From assembly GCA_964505305.1 (NCBI GenBank), contig CAZDHE010000001.1:62001-126000 (forward strand): a DNA stretch of 64,000 nucleotides, read 5' to 3'. The notes below the pieces were generated by a model. It was not told the origin of the DNA. It made no database searches and saw only the letters and a list, made by a program, of their open reading frames with translations. The DNA comes from JAXHLG01 sp964505305 (GTDB lineage Bacteria; Patescibacteriota; Minisyncoccia; Moranbacterales; DUUL01). Positions 40,364 to 49,770 of this stretch are shown here, piece by piece. The position numbers and the translations under genes are program-made. Each line of letters opens with the position of its first letter. Position 1 is the stretch's first letter.

Positions 40364-42328
40364 TTATCTTACAAATCTTTGATAAATAACCACGTTTTCA
40401 CTGGTGTAAATCATAGAGAAATTTTCCGATTTTTGGAATTGCTGCGTGTCATAACCGTTGCGGAGGATAATATATTCAACCCCGGTTTCTTCATAGCAAG
40501 ATTTTCCTATTTCCGAATCGGGAATTGAAATCATATCGCGAGTGCAGGTTTCCCTGTCTTTGACCGGGTCGTCATATCTTTTTAACAAAGCTCTGGAGAG
40601 AGGCTTCTCATAACCCCTCATTAGAAAAACTTTTACCCAAGAGTCTGCAGGTAGATGAACGTGATCTTTAAGGATAACCTCTTCGGAAGTGGTCTTTTCG
40701 GCTAAATACCTGGAGGCTCGTAAGGTTTCTGCATACATTTTGGCATTTTTTTTACTATCCTCCGGGTACCATTCGGAAATATCGGTCGAGCCGGAAATAT
40801 AGCCGGTAGAAATAATTAAAGCAAAAAATAAAACAGAAGCCTTAGGGTCCAACTTTTTAATTATCGGTTTTAGCAGCAGAAAAAGACCAAACACGCATAA
40901 GGCCGCAGAGGGGTAGGTTAGATAATTGGCTATTCGACCGGAAGGGATGTCTACTTTTAAAACATCCGGAAAAGAAGTCATTAGAAAAATCACCCAAAAC
41001 CAGGCCGGGATAACCAAGGCAAGTAACCCTATCTTCAGAGGGTCGCTTAATGTCACAGAATAATATTTTTTTGCAAAATCTTTCAAAACTTGCCTTTTTG
41101 AAAAAATTAAAAACAAAATACCGCCTAAAAAGACAGTTCCTAGAAAGGAGTAAAAAACACGCCATGGTCCGGTGGATAAAAGTAAATCTCCAAAAATCAC
41201 TCCCGTCCTAGTTGACTTGGATGGTTCGCCCACTGCGGTGCTTATGGCGGAGGAGTTGAGGTAAGAGGGGACTCTAATGAGAAAAACAAAAAGCAACAAG
41301 GCAATGCCAACTAACGATGATTTGAGGTTTATTATAGATTTCAGAGTTTTTGTTATTTTTTGTTTGGAAGTTTTTTTGAAAAAAAATAATAGAGCAAAAT
41401 AAGCTATGGATAAGATTGTAAATCCGATAATAAAATATAAGAAAACAAAAGTGGATAGATGGTGGGTGTAAGCCATCGTTCCCACTATAAAAACACCTAT
41501 GGCTGAAAGCAGAGTGTCTTTTTCTTGAATTGCTTTGGCGAATAAATAAATAGAAACGGGTATGAAAAGTCCTCCCAATATATTGCCGACCACTCCTCCA
41601 TTTATGTATTTTCCCTGTGGGGAGGATATTGCGTAGAGAACTCCTATGGCAAGAAGACTTAAAAGACCCAGGGCAAAAGAATCTCTGGGAGGCAAAAATG
41701 AGGAGGAAATTTGTTTAACCACGGCAAAAATGGCTATCAGAGAGAAAATGTTAATTAAAAACAGAATGATATTGGGAAGAGAACTTATTAAACTTATGCC
41801 GGAAAGAATGGAAGTGGCGGCGAAAACAATGTGTTCTCCGATAATAACATCCGGAATTCCATACTGAGGAAGCTCGGCAAAGTCGACAATATGTTTGGCC
41901 CAATACATATGATGCCCTGAGTCGGTAGTGTGAGGGATAACCTTGGGAATCAAATAAATTAGTCTGGCAACTATTGAAAGAAGCAAGATGATGAAAAAAG
42001 CTAACCAGCCTTTATGTATAGATTTTCCCTCGGTTTTTTGGGGCTTGATAATTTTTCTTTTGCGAAAATGAACAAAAGCTGCTCCGGCTGTAAAAAATCC
42101 CAACCCCAGTGAAACGGAAATGAAATTAATGGCTATTCCGGCTTTGTCTACAATCATCATCAAAAAATTGACAACGGCAATACTTAAAGTAAAAGCCAAA
42201 ATAGCCTCGCCGGCGTAGCCGAACTTATTTTTCTCCGGATACAATACTTTTAAAGTAAAATACCCGGGAAGAAAGAATAAAAAAAATAAAGTAAGGCTGA
42301 GTTTAATTATATCAAGGGCAAATTCCAT
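40364..42328 (-). CDS. Large polytopic membrane protein, GT-C/oligosaccharyltransferase-like
   Basis: The 654-residue protein has about 13-14 membrane helices and a soluble C-terminal domain of about 130 residues (SDISEWYPEDSKK to the end). The loop after the third or fourth helix, HTTDSGHHMYWAKHIVD, has the acidic and His residues expected of GT-C glycosyltransferases that use polyprenyl-phosphate sugars. The C-terminal part includes DHVHLPADSWVKV and YEETGVEYIILRNG, similar to domains of PMT/STT3-like proteins. I infer that it transfers or polymerises glycan outside the membrane. It lies five bases upstream of the small membrane protein and after a GT4 gene. Confidence 0.6.
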   Translation of the reverse strand: MEFALDIIKLSLTLFFLFFLPGYFTLKVLYPEKNKFGYAGEAILAFTLSIAVVNFLMMIVDKAGIAINFISVSLGLGFFTAGAAFVHFRKRKIIKPQKTEGKSIHKGWLAFFIILLLSIVARLIYLIPKVIPHTTDSGHHMYWAKHIVDFAELPQYGIPDVIIGEHIVFAATSILSGISLISSLPNIILFLINIFSLIAIFAVVKQISSSFLPPRDSFALGLLSLLAIGVLYAISSPQGKYINGGVVGNILGGLFIPVSIYLFAKAIQEKDTLLSAIGVFIVGTMAYTHHLSTFVFLYFIIGFTILSIAYFALLFFFKKTSKQKITKTLKSIINLKSSLVGIALLLFVFLIRVPSYLNSSAISTAVGEPSKSTRTGVIFGDLLLSTGPWRVFYSFLGTVFLGGILFLIFSKRQVLKDFAKKYYSVTLSDPLKIGLLALVIPAWFWVIFLMTSFPDVLKVDIPSGRIANYLTYPSAALCVFGLFLLLKPIIKKLDPKASVLFFALIISTGYISGSTDISEWYPEDSKKNAKMYAETLRASRYLAEKTTSEEVILKDHVHLPADSWVKVFLMRGYEKPLSRALLKRYDDPVKDRETCTRDMISIPDSEIGKSCYEETGVEYIILRNGYDTQQFQKSENFSMIYTSENVVIYQRFVR

Positions 42329-42369
42329 ACTCTAATCCAATTTAAAAATAATGGCTTAAAATAAACTAT

Positions 42370-43479
42370 CTAAGAATTCTTCATTTCATCATAGTAATTT
42401 TTAGCAATAACTTCCCAGCTATAATTGTTTTTTACGTATTCATAACTCTTTCTTCCTAAGCTTTTAAGGGAATTGGGATCGTTCTCCAGAACTTCTTTAA
42501 TTTTTTCCACCCAAGCTTGAGGATTCTCCGGTTCGACTAAAAAGCCGTTTTTTCCTTCCTTGACAGCATCCTTTAAGCCTTCCAGGTCGGAAGCCAAGAC
42601 AACTCTTTCGCACATTCCCGCTTCTATGGCATTGATACCAAAACCCTCCATAGAACCGATAACTTTTATGTTTGGAGAAACTACCAAGTCTACTGTATTA
42701 AGCAGTATTTTAACATCTTGCCAAGGAAGAGAGGGTAATAGCTTAACTCTATGTTCTAAGTTGTTTTCTATTATAGCTTTTTCGCTGCTCAGGAAGTCGT
42801 CTTTGTCTCCGGCTGTTCTTTCCGCTACTCGGTTTCCGGCTGCTATCATTACTACATTTTCCGGCAACTCCGGCATAACGTTTTCTATAAACCAACTAGT
42901 CCCTTTGTGGGGTACGAATCTGGCTAATCTTAAGATAACTTTTTTTTCATTTAAAGTTTTGCCGAATAATTGTTCCAGTTCTTTGCGGGAGTGTTTTTCC
43001 TTTAAATCTTTTTCGGATACTCCGTTGGGAATAAATTTGCAAAGGTCTGAGTCTATTCCGGCATTTAGCGCTTCTTCTATGGTAGCATTTCCCACCGCAA
43101 AAAGTTTATTCATTTTTTTTAAGGATTCAATGTTGATCTTTTGGTAAATTTTTGGCAAAACCCCTTCTTTTTGAGCGAAAGTTATGTCCAGCCCGTGAAT
43201 TATGGAGAAAAATTTTTTCTTGGGATGGAAAAAGCTTAATACTCTTGCCAGCGGAGCCAATACTCCGCTTCCAACGAGGCAAGCGTCGTATTTAGTCATC
43301 AAGAAAAAAGATTTTAGAAAAGCCCAGGGAAGAAAAAGAGGCAAAAAATACTTTCCCTTTTTATTGGCAATTATTTTGGTGGAAGTAATTTCGGATAAAT
43401 GACGAGCCAACTCGTAATTTTGTTTTTCAATTCCTCCAACAATAGGGGGATAAGTGTGGGAGATAAATAGTATTTTCAT
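42370..43479 (-). CDS. GT4-type glycosyltransferase
   Basis: The 369-residue protein begins MKILFISHTYPPIVGGIEKQ, the glycine-rich acceptor loop typical of GT4 enzymes. It continues with KFIPNGVSEKDL at the domain junction, KVILRLARFVPHKGTSWFIEN in the donor domain, and GSMEGFGINAIEAGMCERVV, the E-x7-E motif. GT4 retains anomeric configuration and often makes mannosyl, glucosyl or GlcNAc linkages. It starts 12 bases after the GT2 gene stop and is part of the same minus-strand operon. Confidence 0.92.
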   Translation of the reverse strand: MKILFISHTYPPIVGGIEKQNYELARHLSEITSTKIIANKKGKYFLPLFLPWAFLKSFFLMTKYDACLVGSGVLAPLARVLSFFHPKKKFFSIIHGLDITFAQKEGVLPKIYQKINIESLKKMNKLFAVGNATIEEALNAGIDSDLCKFIPNGVSEKDLKEKHSRKELEQLFGKTLNEKKVILRLARFVPHKGTSWFIENVMPELPENVVMIAAGNRVAERTAGDKDDFLSSEKAIIENNLEHRVKLLPSLPWQDVKILLNTVDLVVSPNIKVIGSMEGFGINAIEAGMCERVVLASDLEGLKDAVKEGKNGFLVEPENPQAWVEKIKEVLENDPNSLKSLGRKSYEYVKNNYSWEVIAKNYYDEMKNS

Positions 43480-43490
43480 AAAGATTTATT

Positions 43491-44471
43491 TTATTTAAAG
43501 TATTTCTCTTTTTTTAGATTATAACTTACTTCTTCGGATACTTTGCGATTAGAGCGGATCATATCGGCTATTAAGGCAAATACCAATAATTGAATGCCAA
43601 GCAACAGGGAAATGGAGCCGAAGAAGACATAATTAAGATAAGGGGAAATCTTAAAATTTTGTATATAATTTAGAAAGAAAAAACCATAACTGATTAAGGC
43701 CACAAAAATAAAAAACAAGCCCGGCCAGCCAAAAAATTTTAGGGGGCGCACATCTCGAATAGCCTTTAGAATAATTTTAAAGGAGTTATTAATGAACTTC
43801 CAAATGGATTTGGTCATTTTAGACTCCCTGTCTTCAAAATAAGTTACTTTTACCGGCACCCATTGAAGTTTTAAGTTCTTCCCGATAGCGTCTATAATAG
43901 TTTCTTGGGTGTAAGTAAAAACGCTGGCTATATTTAGCCTTAACATTGTTTCTCTGTTGTGAGCTCGAAATCCGCAAGTGAGGTCATCAATTTTATGATT
44001 CAAGAAAAATCCAATAATTCCGGCGGCAAAGCGATTTAAAAAATCTTTAATCCAAGGAATATCTTTAGCTTCATGCTTGCCAAATCTATTAGCAATAGTC
44101 ATATCGGTTTTTCCTTCCAAGATGGGTTGAATAAGCTTGGGTATATCTTCGGGGTCGAATTGGCCGTCTGCGTCAATGTTAACCATAATATCAGCCCTTT
44201 GCTTCAAGGCGTTTTCCAGCCCGGTTTTGAAGGTGATTCCCAATCGGCGGTTAGTTTCGTGGGAAATAACTATGTCGGCTCCGGATTTTTTGGCTAATTC
44301 GGCTGTTTTGTCCGCAGAGCCATCATCAACCACTTGAATAAGTTTTTTTTCAAAAACTTGCCCCGATTTTTTTTTGTAAAAATCGCTTTCAAAACTCTTT
44401 TTAATTCTTTGAATAGTTTTTCCTATAGCTTTTTCTTCATTGTAGGCAGGTATGTTTACAATCAAGATCAT
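43491..44471 (-). CDS. GT2-type glycosyltransferase with C-terminal membrane helices (polyprenyl-phosphate sugar synthase type)
   Basis: The 326-residue protein starts MILIVNIPAYNEEKAIGKTI, a GT-A fold with the QVVDDGSADKTAELAKK and MVNIDADGQFDPEDIP (DxD) motifs. It ends with two membrane helices (about residues 245-265 and 280-305). This layout matches dolichyl- or undecaprenyl-phosphate mannose/glucose synthases such as DPM1 and GtrB. It would make the lipid-linked sugar that GT-C enzymes such as the large membrane protein at 40.4-42.3 kb use, so the two may form a donor-transfer pair. Sugar identity is unknown. Confidence 0.9.
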   Translation of the reverse strand: MILIVNIPAYNEEKAIGKTIQRIKKSFESDFYKKKSGQVFEKKLIQVVDDGSADKTAELAKKSGADIVISHETNRRLGITFKTGLENALKQRADIMVNIDADGQFDPEDIPKLIQPILEGKTDMTIANRFGKHEAKDIPWIKDFLNRFAAGIIGFFLNHKIDDLTCGFRAHNRETMLRLNIASVFTYTQETIIDAIGKNLKLQWVPVKVTYFEDRESKMTKSIWKFINNSFKIILKAIRDVRPLKFFGWPGLFFIFVALISYGFFFLNYIQNFKISPYLNYVFFGSISLLLGIQLLVFALIADMIRSNRKVSEEVSYNLKKEKYFK

Positions 44472-44495
44472 TTTTTAAAATTATTATTTATAAAA

Positions 44496-45782
44496 TTAAT
44501 GCCTTCCGATGCCGTGGTAGAGAATGCCGAACTTTTTAATTTTTTCTCCGTCCAAAGAATTCATTCCGTCTACCACCACTTTAATATTTTTTCCTTTAAT
44601 TTTTTCTTCAACGCCTTTAAAATCATTATGATTAGTGATTAACAACAAAGCTTGGGATTTGTCAATTAATTCGTCCAGACTTTTAACATCAGAGTCTTGA
44701 GGTAGGTAAGGATCAAACTTAATTGATCTGGCCCCCTTTTTTTCTAATTCTTCCAATATTTTGAACACGGGGGACTCGCGCAAGTCGTCTATATTAGCTT
44801 TATAGGAAAGCCCCAAGATGCCTACCCCGGTATTTTTTAAAGGCATTTCGGCTTCATTTAAAAGGTCTTGTAGTAGCTTGACCGTATAAAAAGGCATATA
44901 ATTGTTGATTTCTCGAGCGGCTTTTAGAAATTTATGGCTAAAACCTTTTCTCTTGGCTTGTTCGATTAAATAATAAGGATCCACCGGGATGCAGTGCCCC
45001 CCGACTCCTCTGCCCGGATAGTGGGCCATAAAAGCAAACGGCTTAGTGGCAGCTCCATCGATAACATCTTTAACGTCTATTTCCATTTGATCGAAGCTTT
45101 GGGCCAATTCATTTACGAAAGCTATGTTGATATCCCTAAAAGAGTTTTCCACAACTTTAACCGCTTCAGCCTCCCGAATATATTTCATCGGTTTTATTTT
45201 CCCGTCGATAATGGATTCATAAAAAGATTTGGTTTTTGATAGTCCCTTTTGAGACATTGAGCCCACCACTCTGGAAATATTGCTTACATCCCATTTTTTG
45301 TTTCCGGGGTCTATTCTTTCCGGACAGTGGGATAAGTAATAATCCCGACCTTCTTCCAGCCCTTCTCTTTTAAAGATGGGCTCTATTACCTCTTCGCAAA
45401 CTCCGGGATTGATAGTGGATTCCATAATAACCAGTCGTCCCGGCTTGTGATTTTTGATGGCGGTTCTAATCGCCCCTTTGACCGGCTTAAGGTCGGGGTA
45501 ATAGTCTTTGTCTATCGGGGTGGGAACACAAATAACCAAGATGTCGGCATCTTGGATAACCTCAGAGTTGTCTGAAACTTTTAATTGTTTCAAGAATTTT
45601 TTGCGTTTTTCAATAAATTCTTCAATAAAAGGACTTTTTCCCTGCTTAATCTTTTCTATTTTTTCCGGACTTAGATCAAATCCGGATACGGAATAACCCT
45701 TTTCTGCGCAAAGAACAGCCAAGGGAAGGCCTACATATCCAAGTCCTATTATTCCCACCTTTTCTTTTTTTTGTTCAGTCAT
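44496..45782 (-). CDS. Nucleotide-sugar dehydrogenase (UDP-ManNAc/UDP-glucose dehydrogenase family)
   Basis: The 428-residue protein has the NAD site GIIGLGYVGLPLAVL near the N-terminus, the middle-domain segments VPTPID and STINPGV, and HCPERIDPGNK. The active-site cysteine loop is GGHCIPVDPYYL near residue 262, and a C-terminal domain includes GLSYKANIDDLRESP. The enzyme oxidises the C6 alcohol of a UDP-sugar to a uronic acid. The length and the PERIDPGN segment favour the WecC/VipA-type UDP-N-acetylhexosamine branch over UDP-glucose dehydrogenase. It is the first gene of the minus-strand glycan cluster. Confidence 0.9.
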   Translation of the reverse strand: MTEQKKEKVGIIGLGYVGLPLAVLCAEKGYSVSGFDLSPEKIEKIKQGKSPFIEEFIEKRKKFLKQLKVSDNSEVIQDADILVICVPTPIDKDYYPDLKPVKGAIRTAIKNHKPGRLVIMESTINPGVCEEVIEPIFKREGLEEGRDYYLSHCPERIDPGNKKWDVSNISRVVGSMSQKGLSKTKSFYESIIDGKIKPMKYIREAEAVKVVENSFRDINIAFVNELAQSFDQMEIDVKDVIDGAATKPFAFMAHYPGRGVGGHCIPVDPYYLIEQAKRKGFSHKFLKAAREINNYMPFYTVKLLQDLLNEAEMPLKNTGVGILGLSYKANIDDLRESPVFKILEELEKKGARSIKFDPYLPQDSDVKSLDELIDKSQALLLITNHNDFKGVEEKIKGKNIKVVVDGMNSLDGEKIKKFGILYHGIGRH

Positions 45783-46109
45783 TTAAATTTTTAATTAGTT
45801 AAAGCGTTAATCTTATTTTGATTTACAACAATGATTTATAACAATAACACAATAAATTAATTTCTCAATGAGGCTGTTTTCAAACACCATTTCGTTACAA
45901 AATTTAGTAAAAAAGGTGGAATTGTAGCGGGAACGGCGTTTGGAAACAGCCCCTCAATAAAACTGTTTTTGAATTATTTTCCACACCGCTAATAATAATT
46001 TATCCTTGTCAGTATTAAGCGATTAAAAGTCAAATAAAAAAACCATCAAAAACCTTTTGATTTCATCAGGACATCTTTGTCATTAAGCAAAATAAAGCTT
46101 TTTTGAAGC
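45783..46109. other. Gap between glycan cluster and pseudo-PP2C gene
   Basis: This 327-base gap holds the 83-base inverted-repeat element at 45870-45952 and should hold the promoter of the glycan cluster on the minus strand. I see nothing else in it. Confidence 0.5.
45864..45958. mobile_element. MITE-like inverted repeat with possible 6-base target duplication
   Basis: The 83 bases at 45870-45952 begin GAGGCTGTTTTCAAACACC and end with the near-perfect inverse GGCGTTTGGAAACAGCCC. The inner arms (CGTTACAA and TTGTAGCG) also pair, so the whole element can fold as one long hairpin. CTCAAT occurs directly on both sides (45864-45869 and 45953-45958), as expected of a target-site duplication. No transposase is nearby. 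Confidence 0.5.
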
Positions 46110-48608
46110 TTAATACTTAAAAACCAATAAATTATCTTCCTTATCTACAATATAAAACTTTTTTTGGTTAAAATCAACCTGAAAATCCTTGGATTTCTTA
46201 AATTTGTCATCGGCAAAGGATTCTAAAAAGTCTCCATTGTCTGTATCGAATTTTACTATTTTGCCATTATCCTTGTCTAAAACAAAGAAGCTTTCTGCAT
46301 CTACTCCCGCTTTAACCTTGAAGGGGGTGAATTCTTCCTCGGTCAAAGATGCCTTAAACATTTCTTTGCCTTGAAAGAATTTTGAAACAAATCCATCTTC
46401 AAAGGCAATGTAGATGGAGTCGCTCACGCTTATGTCTATCGCTTTTTCTATTTTTATAGGATTATCAAGCCATTTTACAGGACTTCCGAATCCGCCCGAT
46501 GAGCGAGGGTAGCGATAAATCTGCCCGTCTTCTTTGTTGGGCAAGTATAAATATGTCAAATAAGTGCCCACTCCTTTGGAGTTGTCAAATCCAAAAGGTA
46601 GAGATATTCGATTGCTAAAAAAATTACCAGTTACCGGACTATAAGAAAAAATAGCCTCTTCAGATACAACGAAGACAAGTTGCAGGGAAGGGATAGCGGC
46701 CAAGTAGCGAGGATTTTCAGCTTCCTCCGGCAGGGATATCTTAGTCTGGTTGTTTTCCGAGGGATTGAATTGAATGAGTTGGTCGTTCTCTGTCAAAAAA
46801 AATAAAATTCCTTCCATTTGAGTGGAGTTTTTAATTTTTTCTTTAAAGCTGGCAATCTGAGAAAGATTATCCAATTGCTCTCCTACGTCCTTGACGGGTG
46901 TTTGCTTCTCGGAAGGGTTGTCGGCTTGGTTATGGGAGGGGTTTGATTTAGGGAAAAAATTTACTGCCAAGGCGGATACAACGCCCGCTAAAATAACAAA
47001 CGAGACAGTAATAATAATTTTCTTTTTTCTTGTGTTAAGGCTTTGGTTCAATTTAGCCCAAAAAGAAGTGTTTTTAAATTTACTCCATAATGTTGAAAAA
47101 TAACTTAACATTTTTTTTGGGTTAGCTTTTTTAAACTTACTGTTTATTATTGTTTTTAATTTTTCGAGGGAAACACTCTTTTTGGCTAATTTTTTTTCTG
47201 AATCTTTATTAAAAAAAGCAGCTATTTTATCCTTTTTGGCAGAAGCAGCCTTTTCACTTTTAGTTACGGAAAAGCTTTTCTCCTTCTTTTCTTCTTGCTT
47301 TTCTTCATCCCTTTTGTCCTCGCCCTTTCCATTTCTTATTTTTTCGAAAAAATTTTGTAAAGCGTTTTTTGCTTGAGAATAAAGCCGGCAAAAGAGAGCT
47401 TGAATTTTTTTAAGCAAAAGAGTTGTTTTTTCGGTTAGGGATTTAAAGAAATTTTTAAGGCTAATTTCTTGAAAAAAAGATGATGCGCTTTTGCAAAGGG
47501 AGTCTTTTTTTTCTGTAATTTTATCCTTAATATCCCTAAATAAATCAGGCTTTAAGCGTTCTTCTTTTTCTTGCAACTCTTTTTCCAGGTCTTCCGGAAA
47601 GTCTTTTTCTTTAAGGTGAATTTCAGGCTCCTTTTCAAAGGGAGGTATGTCTTGATCGTATTCTTCTTGAGGGACTTCTTCTTTTTGTGTGCTTGGTTCT
47701 TCACCGGCCTCATCTTTCTTTTCTTTTATTAGACTTTCCATGTCTTCCTGCTCCACTAAGGTTTCCTGAAAATTATCTTGTTGATGAATTTCTTCTTTTT
47801 TCATATTTACCTGAGAGGATTTTTCTTTTTCGGTTTTTCCGAAAAAGTTTACATCTTTTTCTGATTTGGAGGTCTTTTCCGGAGAGTAATCTTTTTCTTC
47901 GGTTGGAAGCTTTTTTTCTTTAATATTGACGACAACTCCTCCCGTTTGATCTCCATCTGATTGAAGAGTAGAGCTTAGTATGTTGTCAAATTCATCTGAA
48001 GTGAAGGTTTTGGAGTGTCTTTCCATTTCCTCTTGAGAGAGAAACTCCAGGGCGTTTTCCGGGATAAGAATGATTTTGTCTCCGGGAAACAGTTTTCCTG
48101 AGGAGATACTGGAAAAGGTTTTAATGGGATGGGTGATGGAGTTTTGGTTTTCGTTGGGAGTAATATCGGATAATTTTTTATCTCTCAAAAGAAGAACTTT
48201 TGCCCTGCCAACTTGGACAAAATGAAATTCTTCATTTTTAATTACTCCGATTGCGGCATTAAACCCGCCCATCCATTCGATTATTTCATGCTGAGCTAAG
48301 TCTGTTAGGGCTAAGTTGGCCTTGTGAAGAGCTTTTTCAAAACTTTCTCCGGTTTCTTGTTTGGGCGCTTTGAAAAATTCTCTTTTAATAACCTGGGTTA
48401 AGAGATTGGGAATGTATTCGGAATTTTTGCTGTGGTTTTCCACTTGGATGACACCAAAAACTTGCCCCAGTTTATTCTGGGCTACATTTTTACCTTCTAA
48501 CTTGAATACATTTAAAAACGGCCTATGATCGGGATTTTTTACTGCGGTGACTTCGAAAGAATCCGCTTCGAGCAAGCTTTGCCCTTTCTCTTGGTTGGCT
48601 TTTTTCAT
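46110..48608 (-). CDS. Pseudo-PP2C phosphatase domain, membrane helix and beta-propeller-like outer domain
   Basis: The 832-residue protein has three parts. Residues about 1-235 follow the PP2C/PPM phosphatase fold. The motifs are DGMGG-like (VIQVENHSK), GDSR-like (VGRAKVLLLRDKKLSDIT) and SDGL-like (IPENALEFL), and the metal-binding Asp residues are replaced at each; only a late GDQTGG Asp is kept. Residues about 240-520 are a Lys/Glu-rich low-complexity linker. One membrane helix follows near 540 (IIITVSFVILAGVVSALAV), then about 270 extracytoplasmic residues of repeating beta segments. It may relay a signal between a cytoplasmic binding domain and the cell surface. Confidence 0.65.
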   Translation of the reverse strand: MKKANQEKGQSLLEADSFEVTAVKNPDHRPFLNVFKLEGKNVAQNKLGQVFGVIQVENHSKNSEYIPNLLTQVIKREFFKAPKQETGESFEKALHKANLALTDLAQHEIIEWMGGFNAAIGVIKNEEFHFVQVGRAKVLLLRDKKLSDITPNENQNSITHPIKTFSSISSGKLFPGDKIILIPENALEFLSQEEMERHSKTFTSDEFDNILSSTLQSDGDQTGGVVVNIKEKKLPTEEKDYSPEKTSKSEKDVNFFGKTEKEKSSQVNMKKEEIHQQDNFQETLVEQEDMESLIKEKKDEAGEEPSTQKEEVPQEEYDQDIPPFEKEPEIHLKEKDFPEDLEKELQEKEERLKPDLFRDIKDKITEKKDSLCKSASSFFQEISLKNFFKSLTEKTTLLLKKIQALFCRLYSQAKNALQNFFEKIRNGKGEDKRDEEKQEEKKEKSFSVTKSEKAASAKKDKIAAFFNKDSEKKLAKKSVSLEKLKTIINSKFKKANPKKMLSYFSTLWSKFKNTSFWAKLNQSLNTRKKKIIITVSFVILAGVVSALAVNFFPKSNPSHNQADNPSEKQTPVKDVGEQLDNLSQIASFKEKIKNSTQMEGILFFLTENDQLIQFNPSENNQTKISLPEEAENPRYLAAIPSLQLVFVVSEEAIFSYSPVTGNFFSNRISLPFGFDNSKGVGTYLTYLYLPNKEDGQIYRYPRSSGGFGSPVKWLDNPIKIEKAIDISVSDSIYIAFEDGFVSKFFQGKEMFKASLTEEEFTPFKVKAGVDAESFFVLDKDNGKIVKFDTDNGDFLESFADDKFKKSKDFQVDFNQKKFYIVDKEDNLLVFKY

Positions 48609-48751
48609 AATAAAGTTTTTTATTTTCAGCTTGGTTTGATTATAAAATAGAATGAAAAAAAAATAAAGAATGCTTGGATAAAATTTTTCTTTTCGGAAAA
48701 TGTTGAATCAGGGAAGTTGTTTCAAAAAAGCAAAGAGTTGTTTAATGCAAG

Positions 48752-49375
48752 CTATAAAAGAGAGGATTGAGTAGATCTTTTTTCTTTTGGCGGCTCCTGT
48801 TTTTTATCCTTCTTGATTATCTCCAAGACTTTTGGTATTTTGCCAAAATCTTGCGCCAAAGTGCTTTTGAGATTGCCGTTATATAAAGCTGCCGCGGGGT
48901 GATAGCAAGGAAAAAATACCATTTTACCAAAGGGCGGAAATTCCTTGCGCAAAGCGCGCCCGTGGTGCCGGGTGATACTTGCCTTAGGTAGAAATCTTTG
49001 CAAACTGTGGCGCCCCAGCAAAACTATTAATTCCGGTTGAATTATAGAAATTTGTTTTTCCAGCCATGGCCAGCAGGTTCTAACTTCGGCCGGCAGAGGA
49101 TCCCGGTTTCCCGGCGGACGGCATTTAACTACGTTGGTAATATAAACATCTCCTCTTTTTAGGTTATTTTGTTGCAGCATTTCATCCAAAAGCCTCCCGG
49201 CGGCTCCCACAAATGGTCGGCCTTGTAAATCCTCATTTTTGCCCGGCCCTTCTCCGATAAACATAATTTCTGCCTTCGGGCTGCCTTCTCCGGGAACTGC
49301 GTAAGTTCTGCCAGCGGACAATTGACAGGATTGGCAAGATTTTATTTCTTTTTCTAATTCTTGCAGGGAAGTCAT
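48752..49375 (-). CDS. Type-4 uracil-DNA glycosylase (4Fe-4S)
   Basis: The 207-residue protein has the type-4 UDG motifs: GEGPGKNEDLQGRPFVGAAG at 41-60 and a C-terminal YHPAAALYN with the motif-2 His-Pro. Four cluster cysteines are Cys14, Cys17, Cys85 and Cys101. The enzyme removes uracil from DNA after cytosine deamination. The last 25 residues are a Lys/Glu/Ser tail. The MazG-like gene is two bases upstream and endonuclease IV follows that, so base-excision repair and nucleotide clean-up genes are grouped here. Confidence 0.95.
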   Translation of the reverse strand: MTSLQELEKEIKSCQSCQLSAGRTYAVPGEGSPKAEIMFIGEGPGKNEDLQGRPFVGAAGRLLDEMLQQNNLKRGDVYITNVVKCRPPGNRDPLPAEVRTCWPWLEKQISIIQPELIVLLGRHSLQRFLPKASITRHHGRALRKEFPPFGKMVFFPCYHPAAALYNGNLKSTLAQDFGKIPKVLEIIKKDKKQEPPKEKRSTQSSLL

Positions 49376-49377
49376 TT

Positions 49378-49689
49378 TTAATCAATTTTATATTTAGAAT
49401 TTCTTTTATCGGAAACCTTATTGAACTTTTCCTTTACTAAGTCCGATAGGGAATAACCCAGCCTGGTGCAGAGCAAGTCCGCATAGCCGACTACGTCGGC
49501 CACTTCCTCGGCAATATCTTTTTTGTCTATTTCTTCGCCTCGGCGGAGCTTTTTTATCTTGTTGCAGGCTTCGCCGCACTCGCCGGCCATAGCATTGCCC
49601 CAGTCCGAATAAGACCAGTCTTCCAGGTTGTGAAAAACCTCATTGCAACGCTTGGCGTTGAGTTCGGAAAATTTTTCGAAGTCAAACAT
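49378..49689 (-). CDS. MazG-like nucleotide pyrophosphohydrolase
   Basis: The 103-residue protein is a single all-alpha NTP-PPase domain. The Mg2+-binding pattern E-x2-E and E-x2-D is present as Glu37 and Glu40 (AGECGEACNKI) and Glu62 and Asp65 (EEVADVVGYADLL). Such enzymes hydrolyse non-canonical dNTPs to dNMP and pyrophosphate. The gene stop lies two bases before the uracil-glycosylase start codon, so translation is likely coupled, which fits a joint role in keeping dUTP-type lesions out of DNA. Confidence 0.88.
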   Translation of the reverse strand: MFDFEKFSELNAKRCNEVFHNLEDWSYSDWGNAMAGECGEACNKIKKLRRGEEIDKKDIAEEVADVVGYADLLCTRLGYSLSDLVKEKFNKVSDKRNSKYKID

Positions 49690-49770
49690 TAAAGTTTCTT
49701 AAAAATTATCAAAGATTATTTGCATTTTCATCAAGATGGAAAAAGTTGCTTTTTTGAATTAAAGTCAAAT

